A stretch of DNA of 64,000 nucleotides, taken from positions 10,478,001 to 10,542,000 of the forward strand of contig JASJZC010000005.1 of NCBI GenBank assembly GCA_037178855.1, written 5' to 3'. The translations under genes were made by a program, and so were the position numbers. Positions 22,232-34,000 of this stretch are shown here, piece by piece. The first letter of the stretch is position 1; each line of letters opens with the position of its first letter. Under the pieces are notes generated by a model. The model was not told where the DNA came from. It saw only the letters and a list, made by a program, of their open reading frames with translations, and did no database searches. This DNA is from Oscheius sp. JU75 (taxonomy: Eukaryota > Nematoda > Chromadorea > Rhabditida > Rhabditidae).

Positions 22232-23525
22232 ATGAGTACAGTAATAATGTCACCGATCTCCCCGCCACTGGAATGGCCACTGGCAGTCATTGTCCTCTTG
22301 GGATTCGGATCTCTGTTTTGCACTATTCTGCATTTGGTTCAGTCAACACTAAGATCCATGCCAGAGGATCCGGAACCAGGTGAGATTTCCATTTATTTGG
22401 CTCCTAAAATAGCTAACACGCCTTCTCGAGCTCTCATTTCTATCACTGTTTGATTTACTATGGTTTTGCTCAATTGTGTGAAGAGATAAGGGAAATAAGT
22501 CATGTTTGTGTATCCAATCAGAAGTCCAAAACAGTGAAAACACCTTATGATAAACACAAAACAAGGAAAACGGTAGTTCTTGGATAGTCAGATTAGGATC
22601 AGATTCACTACCGAGACGATAGAAGTAAGACTATCACTTGCTACCGAAGCCGTAGGCGTGGACTCATTTGTCATCGAAACAGCATGAGAAACTATTTTGC
22701 TGTCAAGACGGTTGAAAGGGACTGAAAATTGGTGAGAGGTGAAAGGTGACGTGTAGAGTCTGTCTAGCGAGACATTAAGGGTGAGAGCTCTATTGACAAG
22801 TTTGGCTGCCGGCTATCCTGACTATTCTGACATTGTCACTTCAAATTTTGGCGGGTTCGAGTACCACACATGACAAACGTTTTTGTCAATCCGTGAAACA
22901 CTGGAAAACACTTCCAGAACGTTTTTTGTGGTTTTTGTCGCAGGTCAAAACTTTCGGTTTTTACTATCGCACAGCTTTCAAATTTGCGCGCTGAATTTAA
23001 AGGAGGTAGGGCCTTCGGCACGTTTTAAGTTGCAATGAGCACTGGATCGCTCCGCTAGAAGCGTTAGCTACTGTTGTTTTGTATTTCTAAATAGAGAACG
23101 TGGAGGGAGAGACCTTTGCAACATACCTTCATTGTCCAAGTTCAACAGTTCCGAGGCAGGATCTTGCCACTGTTTATCAAAGTCCATCAACCACAATTGT
23201 CAGATATCCATAGGTTCTCAGTAATAAGATATCATGTCAGCGTTAGGTTTTTGTCCTGACATGGCAGCTTTGACAGGTACTGAATGATAGTAACAGTCTA
23301 ACAAGGTTACGAGGGTTACAAGCTACTGTTTTCGGTTAAGGGACAAAGTGTTGGCAGCATGTGTCTTTCGAATACACTACCGTCATGGTTTAAAATGGAA
23401 ATACTTTCGAGAACAACTGTAATTTTCCAGGCCTCCTAGTCCTCCCGTCGCCTCCTCCTCGAGAAGGCTACATCTCCTATCTGTACCAGCAGGACGAGGA
23501 GAAGACCAAGACGTTCATGTTCTGA
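22232..23525 (+). CDS. Small single-pass membrane protein
   Basis: Two exons (22232-22379 and 23431-23525) join in phase to give 80 residues. The ATG follows TTCCAG, a plausible trans-splice acceptor. After a short N-terminus, one helix is clear (WPLAVIVLLGFGSLFC plus the following leucines). A Pro-rich, acidic linker follows, then a charged C-terminus with SYLYQQDEEKTKTFMF. AATAAA lies at 23545-23550. The 1,051-nt intron is long for this window and holds one copy of an identical 46-bp repeat. No family was recognised. The borders and polyadenylation signal support a real gene, but function is unknown. Confidence 0.6.
22712..22757. repeat. 46-bp direct repeat, copy 1
   Basis: Identical over 46 bases to 25038-25083. 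It begins TTGAAAGGGACTG and ends GACGTGTAGA. This copy lies in the intron of the small membrane protein gene. Confidence 0.9.
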
Positions 23526-23920
23526 TTCGAGCTCAGTACTTTCAAATAAAGCGGGTAGTCAGTTTGTCTCAAAAGGGTTAAGACTATAATTGGTTCCTTA
23601 TTGCTGTGCAGATCACGTCTTTCAGACTCCAATTAGATTAGCCGTGCATCCTTGACTTTTTGAGCAAGTCGACCCTATTAATGTCTCCCACGTTTGTGAC
23701 GTCTTTTTCATCACTTCCTATTCAATTTCCTGCTTCCCGAGGTCATGTACCAGTGGTTTGTACATTTAAATCAGTTCGAAGCATATAAGGGGAGTCATTG
23801 TCTCTCTGTCTCGTGTTCTGACCACTGTCAACGTCACAGATCGACCCAAAACTACAACGTCTGAGCGTACAATGTCCACATGTCTCTCCCCGCACTTTTC
23901 AAAAAAGAAATTTTATGAGA

Positions 23921-24405
23921 TCACAAGAAGCAGGTTCGGTGAAGGCTGAATCGTCCGACGAGACACTTACCGGCACAGAAACAGTGACTCGAACAGCGAC
24001 CACCAATTCGACATAGAGGGCGATCTTCAACGTCTGGAGTGTCATCGTGAGACAGTACGGCCGCACCGTCTCTATCCTGTGGAACAGAGATGATGTCGTA
24101 GGCGTTGAAGAGCCTCTGAACAGAAGCAAGAGTGTTTATCACAAAGGACAGAACAGCATTGGGTCAGAATACAATATCCAGAGTTTTTGCTGGATAACAT
24201 AAAGACTCTCTAATCATTACACTTTGGATAGTCCCGCTACTGTCTGATAGTGTTGGGGGTAGTCTATACGTTACGCACATGATGAACATACATCGTGATT
24301 TTATATTTCCAGAGTCTTTCAAGAAGATAGCTAATGACGACTCACCAACGAGGCGATAATAGAAGGAAGGACAAAGAGAAGAACAATCGTCCTGCAGAAC
24401 ATCAT
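23921..24405 (-). CDS. Small secreted six-cysteine peptide
   Basis: Two minus-strand exons, 24405-24346 and 24115-23921, join in phase to give 84 residues. The first exon encodes almost exactly a signal peptide of 20 residues. A propeptide-like acidic stretch follows (VPQDRDGAAV, then a DDTPDVEDR segment). The C-terminus carries six cysteines spaced C-x5-C-x3-C-x-C-x3-C-x10-C. A GTAAGT near the C-terminus could be a donor, but the only nearby acceptor would leave a 25-nt intron. Unspliced reading keeps all six cysteines and is preferred. A TTCCAG lies a short way upstream of the ATG. The layout is that of a secreted disulfide peptide, such as an antimicrobial, signalling or toxin-like knottin. 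The spacing did not match a family I know. Confidence 0.6.
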
Positions 24406-24494
24406 GGCACTTTGTGCTGATTCTGGAATTATTCAGTAAGTGAGAGGGCATCAGAGGAAAGAATGACGAGAGGTGTGAGGAAGATCAAAGTACC

Positions 24495-24501
24495 CCTTAT
24501 A
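24495..24501 (-). promoter_or_regulatory. Possible TATA box for the six-cysteine peptide gene
   Basis: The minus strand reads TATAAGG, about 96 bp upstream of the start codon. A TTCCAG acceptor-like site lies between it and the ATG. Confidence 0.4.
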
Positions 24502-25037
24502 AATCTAGATCCCGCCTCCATGCTCGTTCAAAATGGAAACAAGATGACCAGTCTCCTCCCCCACTAGTTCCCAATACATGTAAATTGGAGGCTCGTCTGG
24601 GTGAACGGAGAACAAAAAAGTAGTCAAACCCCCTGGGGTGATAATTATTATTGGGTGGCTGGATTACGTAGTAGACGGAAAAAACAAATGGAAGAAGAGT
24701 ATTTTGGGATGAAATGACGTCTCTCTGTCTCTCTTTCCCTTCTTTTTCTGTCAAGTTTTCTTTCTTCTTCCCCCTTTGATCTAAATGTGAAGGTTCCCAA
24801 AAAGTGAGACAGACTCGAATATGAGCCTGTCCATCAAACTAAAGATGACGTCTAGATCACAAGTTCTAAGCTACAAGGTAGACAAACTTTATGAATGTCC
24901 ATAAAAGCAGATTTTGGCTAGGTGCTTATGAAAGTGTTCCCAAAATCGGCTCAGACAGCCTTCATCTCTCAGCTACAAAACTTTTTGAATGTGAGAACGT
25001 GACCGACCAAAAGAATAGAAGAAAGAGTATGTCCAAG

Positions 25038-25083
25038 TTGAAAGGGACTGAAAATTGGTGAGAGGTGAAAGGTGACGTGTAGA
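25038..25083. repeat. 46-bp direct repeat, copy 2
   Basis: Identical to 22712-22757, same orientation, about 2.3 kb away. The flanks differ. Confidence 0.9.
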
Positions 25084-25559
25084 ATTCAGTTAGAGAAGAG
25101 GTGGGGTGGCTGGACTAATGCGCACATGAATGACTGAACTTGTGTTCCAAAAATCTCACTCCGGAAAAATATGGAGAAGTTCGTATTCAGTTACCAAAAA
25201 CTATTTTGTATTCGATAAATTTGGGAGCATTTCATAGCTGGGTAAATAGCGGCTAAAGTGAGGCTGTAGCTTCTGGACGTGGATGACTCTATGAAAAGAC
25301 TTGAACTGTCATTAGCTATCGCGGTGTCTATAGTGCTATCAGTCGGAATCAGTGACTTTTCTGACATGGTCCAGGCTTGGGCCGCAATTCTTCTTCCCCT
25401 CTGGGACATTTTGTACGGACATTGAGTATAAGTCATTAACAATGTGTCTAACGGCAGCTTCGCCGTCAACTGCTCTTGTTCTACTCTGTGCCTCTTTCCA
25501 AGAGAAACTCTTAAACTTGAAAGTTGACTTGCAAACTCTTGGCACTAACTAATTGCCAA

Positions 25560-25655
25560 TAAATTCTCGTTCTGGTTTGTGGCCACGGACAAAAAAACAA
25601 ACAAACAGTGTCCACTCCAGGAACCATCGCGCTTTAGATAGTAGACATTGAACAC
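25560..25655 (-). repeat. Dispersed repeat, copy 2
   Basis: Reverse-complement relative of 2480-2600. The shared GTGGCCACGGACAAA core is exact; flanking identity is partial. Confidence 0.45.
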
Positions 25656-27406
25656 CTTTTAGACAGAGTTGTTCATGAGCTACTCTTTGTCTCTGAGGTT
25701 TTGCTGCCTCCGCAGATCTAACGTGTAAGAGTAGCTCTGAAACCTTGAGTGGAAACTGGCAAGAGACATTCCCAATTCATGAAAAACATCGGAGTTTTCC
25801 TAGTAAAAAATTTACATATTGACAGTGATAGAACCAAGACTGGATGCAAAATGATAGAATCTGTTATGTTGTTTGATATCCCGTTCTCTTCCATGTTCCA
25901 TCATGATCCTACCCGTCAATTTGTCTCCCATTCAAATCTGGTTCACTCGTTCTTCAGTTGCTCCTTGACGTGTCTTGTTCTAGACGTTTGTTCTTTACAA
26001 TAAACCCATCTTGCAACTCCAAAATTTTGTCCTCCTAACACTAAACGATCAGAGACTGAGTGGGCCCAATCCAATTGTTACAGATCTCGTGTTCGTGATC
26101 TGGTGCTGATCAACATGATCCGTTCTCCTCTGCAACAGTCGATCAACCACCCACAGACACTCTTTGAAAAATATCAATGATAGACTGCTAGTCATTCTTT
26201 AATTCAATGTCAAGGTATCGGATCGAGGTGAGGATTCATTTTCGGAGTCATTTGCTATCTGCGACACAGTCTGTTTAATTAGTTGCCGTTTGTGACGAGC
26301 AACTTTTGGGTCGATTTCAGGGATTCATTTCTCTTTGTTTGATATCCATTCAGGTGACAGCCGATCTTTTTGGGGTTCCGTCGCTAGATGTCTATTGCCT
26401 GGTTACTGACTTGTTATTTCTCGTTATGTCTCTGTGTCTGTCTCGTCTCCGTAACTTTCTGACTCCAGTCCGAAACAAGCCACAAAGTTCCAGTACACTC
26501 CCTCACCCTCTCTAATCGGTTTACGTTTGTTTGAGGTCGATGGTCATGTTTTGACATGACTGCATTGGAATACATTGTTGACCAGAGTCAGTCTTCAAGT
26601 TCTACGTATTAAACCAAAAATCTGTTCATATGTGAAAACATTGCAGTCTACCACGCCGGAAGAGTCGCGCCACAACTCGTGTTTAACCAGCTTCGTAGGC
26701 TTGGAAAAGAGACAAGACAGAGGAACCGCAGGTGGCTGGAGGAGGACTTATGAATCCGAGTCTGCTCAGGTTTTTTGCTCAGCTTATTGGTGAGTTATCC
26801 ACCCTTAACATTACATGAACCATTTTGCGGGTACATTACCGTCTTAGTATGAATGTCCCCTAGAGACAGAATTCTGCAACGTTTGTCAGTTACAAGGTCA
26901 GGGAATAGGGAATTGTTAACATATCCCAGAGAAAATACTAAACTCTTAGCTTGTTTGACTAGCCGTGTCACGTATACGTATCAAAATCACGTTGATGAAG
27001 GGAAGCCCTGTAGAAATCTCATAGCTAGTGAATGGTTAATTGAGAAAGGACTGGTCTACTTTATCGAGGCAGTGGCTCTATCAAAAACTGACTATGTTCT
27101 CCACGGCTTCGTATCATAAACCGTTTCAAAGCGGCTGATTCCCTACCAGTATTTGGTGAGACAGTCTGCGAGAAAAGGCTTTAACGTAACACTGCCCTTG
27201 TGAGTGATCAGGAAGAATCAAAGAAATCGTGGTGGGACCTTTGTGAAGACTAATTTTTCGGATTTTTCCATTTTGTTCGGGTTTTCAGTTATTTTGTGGC
27301 ATAGATAGAACCAAGTTTTTCGACTTCAGCGTAAAAACATTCACCAAAGAAGTGTTCTGTAACATTGTGAGCCACATGGTAGATTCAATTTTTGCAAAGC
27401 TGTTAA

Positions 27407-28949
27407 CCTAATCGAAATAATAGTAAGGCTAAGCAGACCAAGCTGATTGCAGTCACGGGTCCACCTTATTGTAAGTACCGAACTGAAGTCTGTCACAGTC
27501 GTCTTACCCTATAAACACAGGCTAAATGTGATCTTTCAGTAGTCCTGCTAGGTATCTATGGCTTAATATTCGTCTTCGTCGACACCAAACTTCAAATATC
27601 CACAGGCGAAGTCCGGACCGAGAGGTATACTGACAGTCCCGAAGTCAAAAACTATGCCTGTGTGAAGGGACGCAAGAGGGAGAAGTCAAAATGGTCTGAG
27701 GGAACACACTATCCCAATCAACTTTACTACGAGTACATTATTTCTAAGAGGCCTGAGTCGTGGGTCATTGACTACATTTTTGAATTTTAAATATCCAGGT
27801 TTGTCGCCCGAAAACCTGACATCAACCCCGAGACGAAAGTCATCATACTGGTATTGTCGAAGAATACTGAGGAGGAAGTGAGAAGAGACATTAGAAGCAG
27901 TTGGGCGAATCCGGAGAACCCGTATTTGAAGGTGGGTCGCCTCGTTAACTTGCCATCTGTCTACAGAATCAATCAGCTACAGTAATCTTCGTCGTAGGGG
28001 ACAATGACGAAAACATTGGCTGTCTACAGAACGAAGCCAATCAGCATGGAGACCTTCTAATAGTCCGAGCCTTGGATTCTTACCGTGGACTGGTCTACAA
28101 ACTTCTCATGGCATTCCAGTACCTCTCAGCCACCTATCCTCGATCGCATTTGATCAAAATTGATCGCGATTGTATTCTGGATGTGAGTCGGATGATGGAG
28201 TTCATGGCCAAGCAGAACAAGACTCACTTTATCTATGGGTATCTGTTTTATGGAGCACCGCCAGTGAGACAGATTTCACACATGTGGTGAGTGAAATATC
28301 TGTCTTTCAGTCTGACAGTCTCTCTGTTTCTGTCTCTCTGTCTCTCAGTCTCTCTGTCTCCCTGTCTCTCTGTCTTTCAGGCTCTTTGTCAAAATCTATG
28401 TTTCAGGTATGTCCCAGAATCAGTCTTCAACGGAACCTGGTACCCATGGTACGTCAACGGTAACTTCTACATCATTTCGGCTAAAGGTCTGACGGACATC
28501 ATGGCTCACCGCTCCGAGGGACAGGTATTTTTTCCTAAAACTTTCGGTTATACGTTTCTCAGGTCATCGAGATCGAGGACCTTTTCTTCACGGGAATTCT
28601 TCGCCAGAAGGCAAACGTCTCCATCTCCTGGCTCCGGGAGTACAAACTTCCAGCTCCTAGCATGAAGAGATGTCCGACAAAGGAACAGAAAGCTCTCTTT
28701 GCTCATGGAGGGGTAGGAGACCATCTGGTCACCAGATATCAGAACTTTATCAAGTGGAGAGACAGTCCATGTGAGGATCCGAAAGAGAAAAAGGAAGAGG
28801 ACGAGGATGAGGACTATGAGGAGACAGTGGTCGGGAAGAATGGGACTCTCGTGGAAGATGTAGATGGTTTCAATGAGACAGAAATAGAGATAGTGGCTGA
28901 AGAGAAACCGAAGAAGGATCCAAAAGACACGAAGGTGAAGAAAGTTTGA
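27407..28949 (+). CDS. GT31 beta-1,3-galactosyltransferase-like enzyme
   Basis: Exons are read at 27407-27470, 27540-27756, 27799-27931, 27967-28286, 28407-28524 and 28563-28949, joined in phase. The first exon has no ATG and an in-frame stop lies just upstream, so the true start exon is missing. A type II membrane anchor (VVLLGIYGLIFVFVDTKL) is followed by a stem and a Galactosyl_T (GT31) domain. Family marks are the RRDIRSSWA motif, the IKIDRDC segment that holds the DxD metal/sugar-nucleotide site, WYVNGNFYIIS, and EDLFFTG. The C-terminal tail is strongly acidic, then Lys-rich, and longer than usual. The enzyme would transfer galactose, or a related sugar, in the Golgi lumen. The exact acceptor cannot be told. 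Confidence 0.82.
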
Positions 28950-31072
28950 TGTTTTTGTTAGTTACGAGGTCATGTTTAGTAAATTATGCGAGGTTTGAGT
29001 GGATATTCGACAGAGAGAGACAAGTACAGAGACAAAATTGGCGACAACGTCATGACTGTCTAACTGTTGAGTCTATTGTCTTGAAACTAGAGCCACAACG
29101 ACACGAATGCCTAACTGTCAGAAATTGAAACAGATCCCTCTATCAATTTTGACCGTTGTCTATAATGTTCCTTCCGGTCACAACAATGAGATTACTGCCT
29201 TCACCCAGTTCTCTACTCATCCCTCTTCTCATCCATCAATAACCCGGACGTGCTGAAATGGGTCTCGGTGACTCAGCTTGCAATTTTGCGTCTGGAGCCG
29301 CCGTTAATTAAACAATGAATGATGAAACGGTCCATAATTGGAAGGGGGTCATCTCTCGCACTGGGTATACAATCCGTTCCTCTCGTTCCCAATATTGACA
29401 TCGGCCCTTGTCACCCCAGCCAGAATTCAAAAAAGCGTCGTTAGAGAGTCTCCACTGGCGACTCCCGCGGGAGTCCACGGAGCCGCTGACAGGCCCGTTG
29501 ATGTCCGAAATGGAATATGCACACGGCCCGTTTTGGAGTAGCCAATGGCTCTCTCTCTCTCTCTCTCTCTTTGTAGTCCGCACGCTTGCCAGCCTTTCGA
29601 AAATCAGATTCCGGCACAAAAGAGCCCCGGCTCTTCGTCTCCTATTGACGGTGAAACTTGAACTAATCGCATTTCGTCATTCAGAGAGTGGACGGGAGGA
29701 ATTTCAATGAAGAGGTTGTCCGACTAAGAGAAGAAGAAAGAGTACATTATTCATGAGGGAGAGTGTATTGTAATGGAGAGCAATGGCTGAGGGGGAGAAC
29801 AGTGGAATTTAGAGGAAGAATTGGGCTACATGGTTATCTGATTGTATCGTTCTGTTGGATAGATTTGATAGTTGAAATGTTCCAGAGTTTTCAAGGCAGT
29901 GTTCTCACTGGAAAACTTCTGCAAACTGTCATGAATATCTAATGGTCACGTTTGTTTTCGTAAATATACAACTGTTATTTACTGAAGTAAATAGTTCTGT
30001 GAACAAAGTAACGACCAAAACTTCCGATCCCAGTGCTATTGTCAGGAACTGTCCTCTCTATTAAAACAGAGAAAATGATCAAGGGCAGGAAAAGAGCCTA
30101 CAAGAGTTGGTGGACTTCCAGAAGGGCGGATGACTGAGGTTCACGGCAAAGTAAAGACAAAGTGAGGACAAGACCGTTTCGCTTGGATCACATGGTTTTC
30201 AGGTAGGGCGCTCGGTAAGAGTCCTGACACTTCCGATATATAAAAGATTTGAGAGAACTGAACCGGCAAAAGTTTCGATCATAATAACAGAGAGCTCAGA
30301 AACCGAAAGCCGGAGGGAGAGTTCTCATCCAGGTTTCAGTTCAAATCCTGCTCCATCAAAACATCTAACAGTACCTGTAGGAAAGAACCTATTTTGACAA
30401 AATGTTGCCAAAGCTCTTTTTGACAGGTCAGTGTGACCTCATGCTCCTTGCTGAAAGTGTTATATTGGGCTTCATTGGTCCAGTCTCTACACTCTCTGAC
30501 CAGCTTGTGCGTCGAGATCATGCCAAAGAGGTCTGAAGAAGCGGCAATTCCAAAAGGATCAGGAAACTATGTAAACCATGTAAGCAGTGTCAGACATCTG
30601 TCTCGACCCTTGAACCTCTGAAAAGCTAGGTAGTGTTGATAACCTTGCTAGGGAGAATAGAGAGCTGTTTCAGCTAGTGACAGCGATAGTTTCGCCAGTT
30701 CTCTAGTTAGGCCTCAATTGTCTCCTTAACAACTTCGCAAAGGACAAAAATAGTCAGAAATGACTTAGAAAGTAACCAGATTCAATCAATCAGACTGTTT
30801 TGTTATAAACTGATATGGTAAACCATCTATTGGTTCAGAGCAACTTGTGTACAGAGCTCTCTGACCAGCTGGTAGGAATCTGCAAACTGATCCTCTTTCA
30901 TATCCACATACACAGAGACATGCATGGCTTTCTCTCTCATTTGATCCCTCTCTCCCAATGCCTCCACCCGACAAGGTGCCATCGGAGAGCCGCAATTAGA
31001 GGCAGCTTCTGCCAGCTGCCACCACCTGGCTCCGCCCCTTCTCTGTCCCATAGCAGGGGGTATGTGTGCGCG
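28950..31072. other. Intergenic stretch upstream of fmi-1
   Basis: No recognised gene. It contains a (CT)n run at 29549-29570 and several chance frames. It ends in a Leu-rich start region for fmi-1 and should hold that gene's promoter. Confidence 0.55.
29549..29570 (+). repeat. (CT)n microsatellite
   Basis: An uninterrupted CT dinucleotide run in the intergenic region upstream of fmi-1. Confidence 0.9.
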
Positions 31073-34000
31073 ATGACCACACGACTCTTACTATTACTCC
31101 TACTACTACCATTTTGTATATATTCCCACGAGCCGTGTCTACCTCATCCTACTGACATTTTATGGCTTCCTGCCAGTCGACCGCCTTGTTTACACCCGGG
31201 TCAGCCGATTTTTGACTGGCCCAGGAGAAAGAACTGCTCGGTTCCTGAAGAAATCCACTCGGATTTGATTTCGGTGGATCATGGGACGGTGCTGGCCAAG
31301 AAGAAGCTCTGTTTCTACTATGAGTATGAGGTTATCCCCTATGATTATCGGATAGATGGCTGGACGGACAGCTCTTCTTTTCGGCTCGGTCATCAGACTT
31401 TTTCGAAGAGACGACGGTTCAAGAGATGGCTTAGGAGGAGAAATCCGAACTCGGCTAGCATTCATTTCCAACATGAACGGTGAGTGTAGAGAGACGCAGA
31501 GACACAGAGAGAGACAGTGACGATAGTTCCCTATCCAGATACATCAAAGAACTCGGCGAAGATTCCCCTGTTGGAACACTCGTGGCTTCAGTCAAAGCCA
31601 CTCATGCAAGTGATCAGCCTATTTATTATTCGATGGTCGCCCCGCAGGACAGCCGAAGTCAGAACATCTTCAGTCTTGACACTGTAGACCTTCTTTCTTT
31701 TACAAACCTTAGCCATTTCAGGTTACAGGTGATGTGAGACTCGCCAAGAGTCTGGACCGTGAGACTCTGGACAAGCATGTTCTGAAAGTGACAGCCTATG
31801 AACGAGTGGATCCAACAGTTTCTACCAGTACTACTGTGGTGGTGGATGTTGTGGATGTACAGGATAACAGCCCAATCTTTGAAAGGGACTCATACTTTGC
31901 TGATATCAGGGAAGACGCTCCGGTGAGTCAGTCATTTTTTTTTTTGCCAGACCCTTGTATGCGCTGACCAAACCACATACCATCCATGGTTACACTTCGG
32001 ACTTGATAAGCATCAACTGTTCCAGTTTCCCAGTTAAACTTGGCCTACTCTTTTGTAAATACCCTCTCCTCTATGGCTACTGAGATTTTCAAGCTCAGTA
32101 GCCTACGAATGGTCAATGGGGAAGCTATCTCACAATGCGATTGTGAAATTGAGCTACGATGAACATACACACAATCAAAGCAGTAGAACTTCAACAGTAG
32201 ACAGACGGGGTGCAATTTTCCATACCCTTTCCCGATCCACGTCTCTGTTCTAACTTTTGAATATTAAGCTATCCGAACAACAGGAGTGTTCTAGGAACCT
32301 TCCGATACTCACACATCTCCTAACTTTCCATTCTTGTCCAATAGAAACAGGCATTGTTACATCGCACCGGCAATGCAAACTGAAGGCAAAAGGACGGCGA
32401 AAGCCGTCGGAGACAGCTGGTTCCGATCTAAGTTTCCGTACACGCATTTTTTCCTATAAGAGCAGTCGAACAGTGAATAGGGGTGTTCTAGAGATCTTTC
32501 GAAGTTTTTCTAACCTGCTAACTATTATTCAATACTACAAACTACATGAAGCTTCACTATATCTGACAGTCAGATCTTCCTGTGGCAAACTTTTCCGAAA
32601 TACTTATAGGCTATCGAGTGGCACTGTGCTCGATAAGAAAGAGTCCAAACTAAGCTGGAAGACTTCTCTTGTTAGTTCTAGCAATGGTATCTATATTTCA
32701 TGCTTCTATCTACCTTCCCTGTCTTCTAGACGCTACCAAAACGCTCTTCAGGGTCTGTGTCTTACATGAGTTATAGGTTTCTAAGTACCTTTCCAATGTC
32801 ATCTCACTGCAAAAAAGCCCCATTCCCTCAAACGCTACAAACTTACCCTTCTGTGTATCAATTGCGCTACGCGAGAGTCTCAATTCTCTCCTTCACCTCT
32901 TACTCTTTCCCTGCTCTACGCATTACGTCTAATTGGCGGAACTACTACACTCTAAGGAAAACTGAGTCTTTCCCCCTGGTCCCCGTATGAGTCCGAGGTC
33001 GTAACATTTTATTGCTTCTGAAAAGCAATCCTTCTAGCCATCGGTCTCTTAATCAATGAAGAGACTACATGGACACTCTGGTGTCCATTAACAGCCAGGA
33101 CAACGATGCCACATTAGGGTATGTGAGAATAAGGGGTCCCGGACGACCAAATCAGATCCCAGGAACTGGTAGTCTAAGCGCCAATTCTAATCCCTTTGAA
33201 AGGGAGCCGGTCTGCCGGAATCCGAAATTTGACTACTACCACCAGGTGGTTCAAATCAATCCTGACCCAAAGGGGGAGGGGGCACACTCCCGCCCTGCCT
33301 TCATAATTGAGAGCGCTTGTAATTAGCGTCACCTGCCTGAGAGAGGGGAAACGGTATCGATTGTGTAGGTCCCTGTCCTCGGGATTAGCGGTTTGACCGG
33401 TCTCGTAAAGAGAGGGATTAATGGATGGAGGTATTTTCAGGTCGGAACGACGGTTTTGTCGGTATTTGCAAGAGATCTGGATACTGGTGAGAATGGGAGA
33501 GTCGAGTATAGTCTGGGAGAGGGAGAAGGAGCTGGCTACTTGTCTATCAATTCGAAGTCGGGAGTGATTCAGACGGCAGCGAATCTGGATAGAGAGACAT
33601 TGTCTTTGATCAGGTTGGGAGAGAGAAAGGGAGACACAGATAAACTTACTCATTATTTTAGATTGGATGTCATCGCCTCCGACCATGGTACCCCTCCCCG
33701 TTCCAGCTCTGCTCTAGTCGAGGTCGGAATCATTGACGTGAACGACAATGCCCCAGTCTTCGAGAAAGACGCCTACAATGTCAGCATCTTTGAGAATTCT
33801 ACCCTCCCAGCGGTGGTAACCACAGTCAGAGCAGCGGACAAGGACAGCGGCGTCCATGGACAGGTCCACTATAGTATCGTCGCCTCCTCGGCAGTTCCTT
33901 TGACCATTGACTACTCGACAGGAGAGGTGACTCTCAGAGAGAAGATAGACGCAAAGAACTCTCCCCTGACCGTTCTGGTCAGAGCCAAAGACGGTGCCCA

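Larger units (their letters stand above)
24510..27406. other. Long intergenic stretch with repeats, no recognised gene
   Basis: No domain-bearing frame was found on either strand. The stretch contains the second copy of the 46-bp repeat, a dispersed repeat at about 25560-25655, and a palindromic word near 25450. Several open frames of 60-95 codons lack splice or composition support. Confidence 0.55.

Noticed and set aside
23921-23970. A third exon in the six-cysteine peptide gene
   Set aside because: The implied intron would be 25 nt, far below the shortest intron seen here (38 nt).
26306-26515. Hydrophobic 69-codon frame that suggests a membrane helix
   Set aside because: No splice partners, no conserved motif and ordinary AT-rich context.
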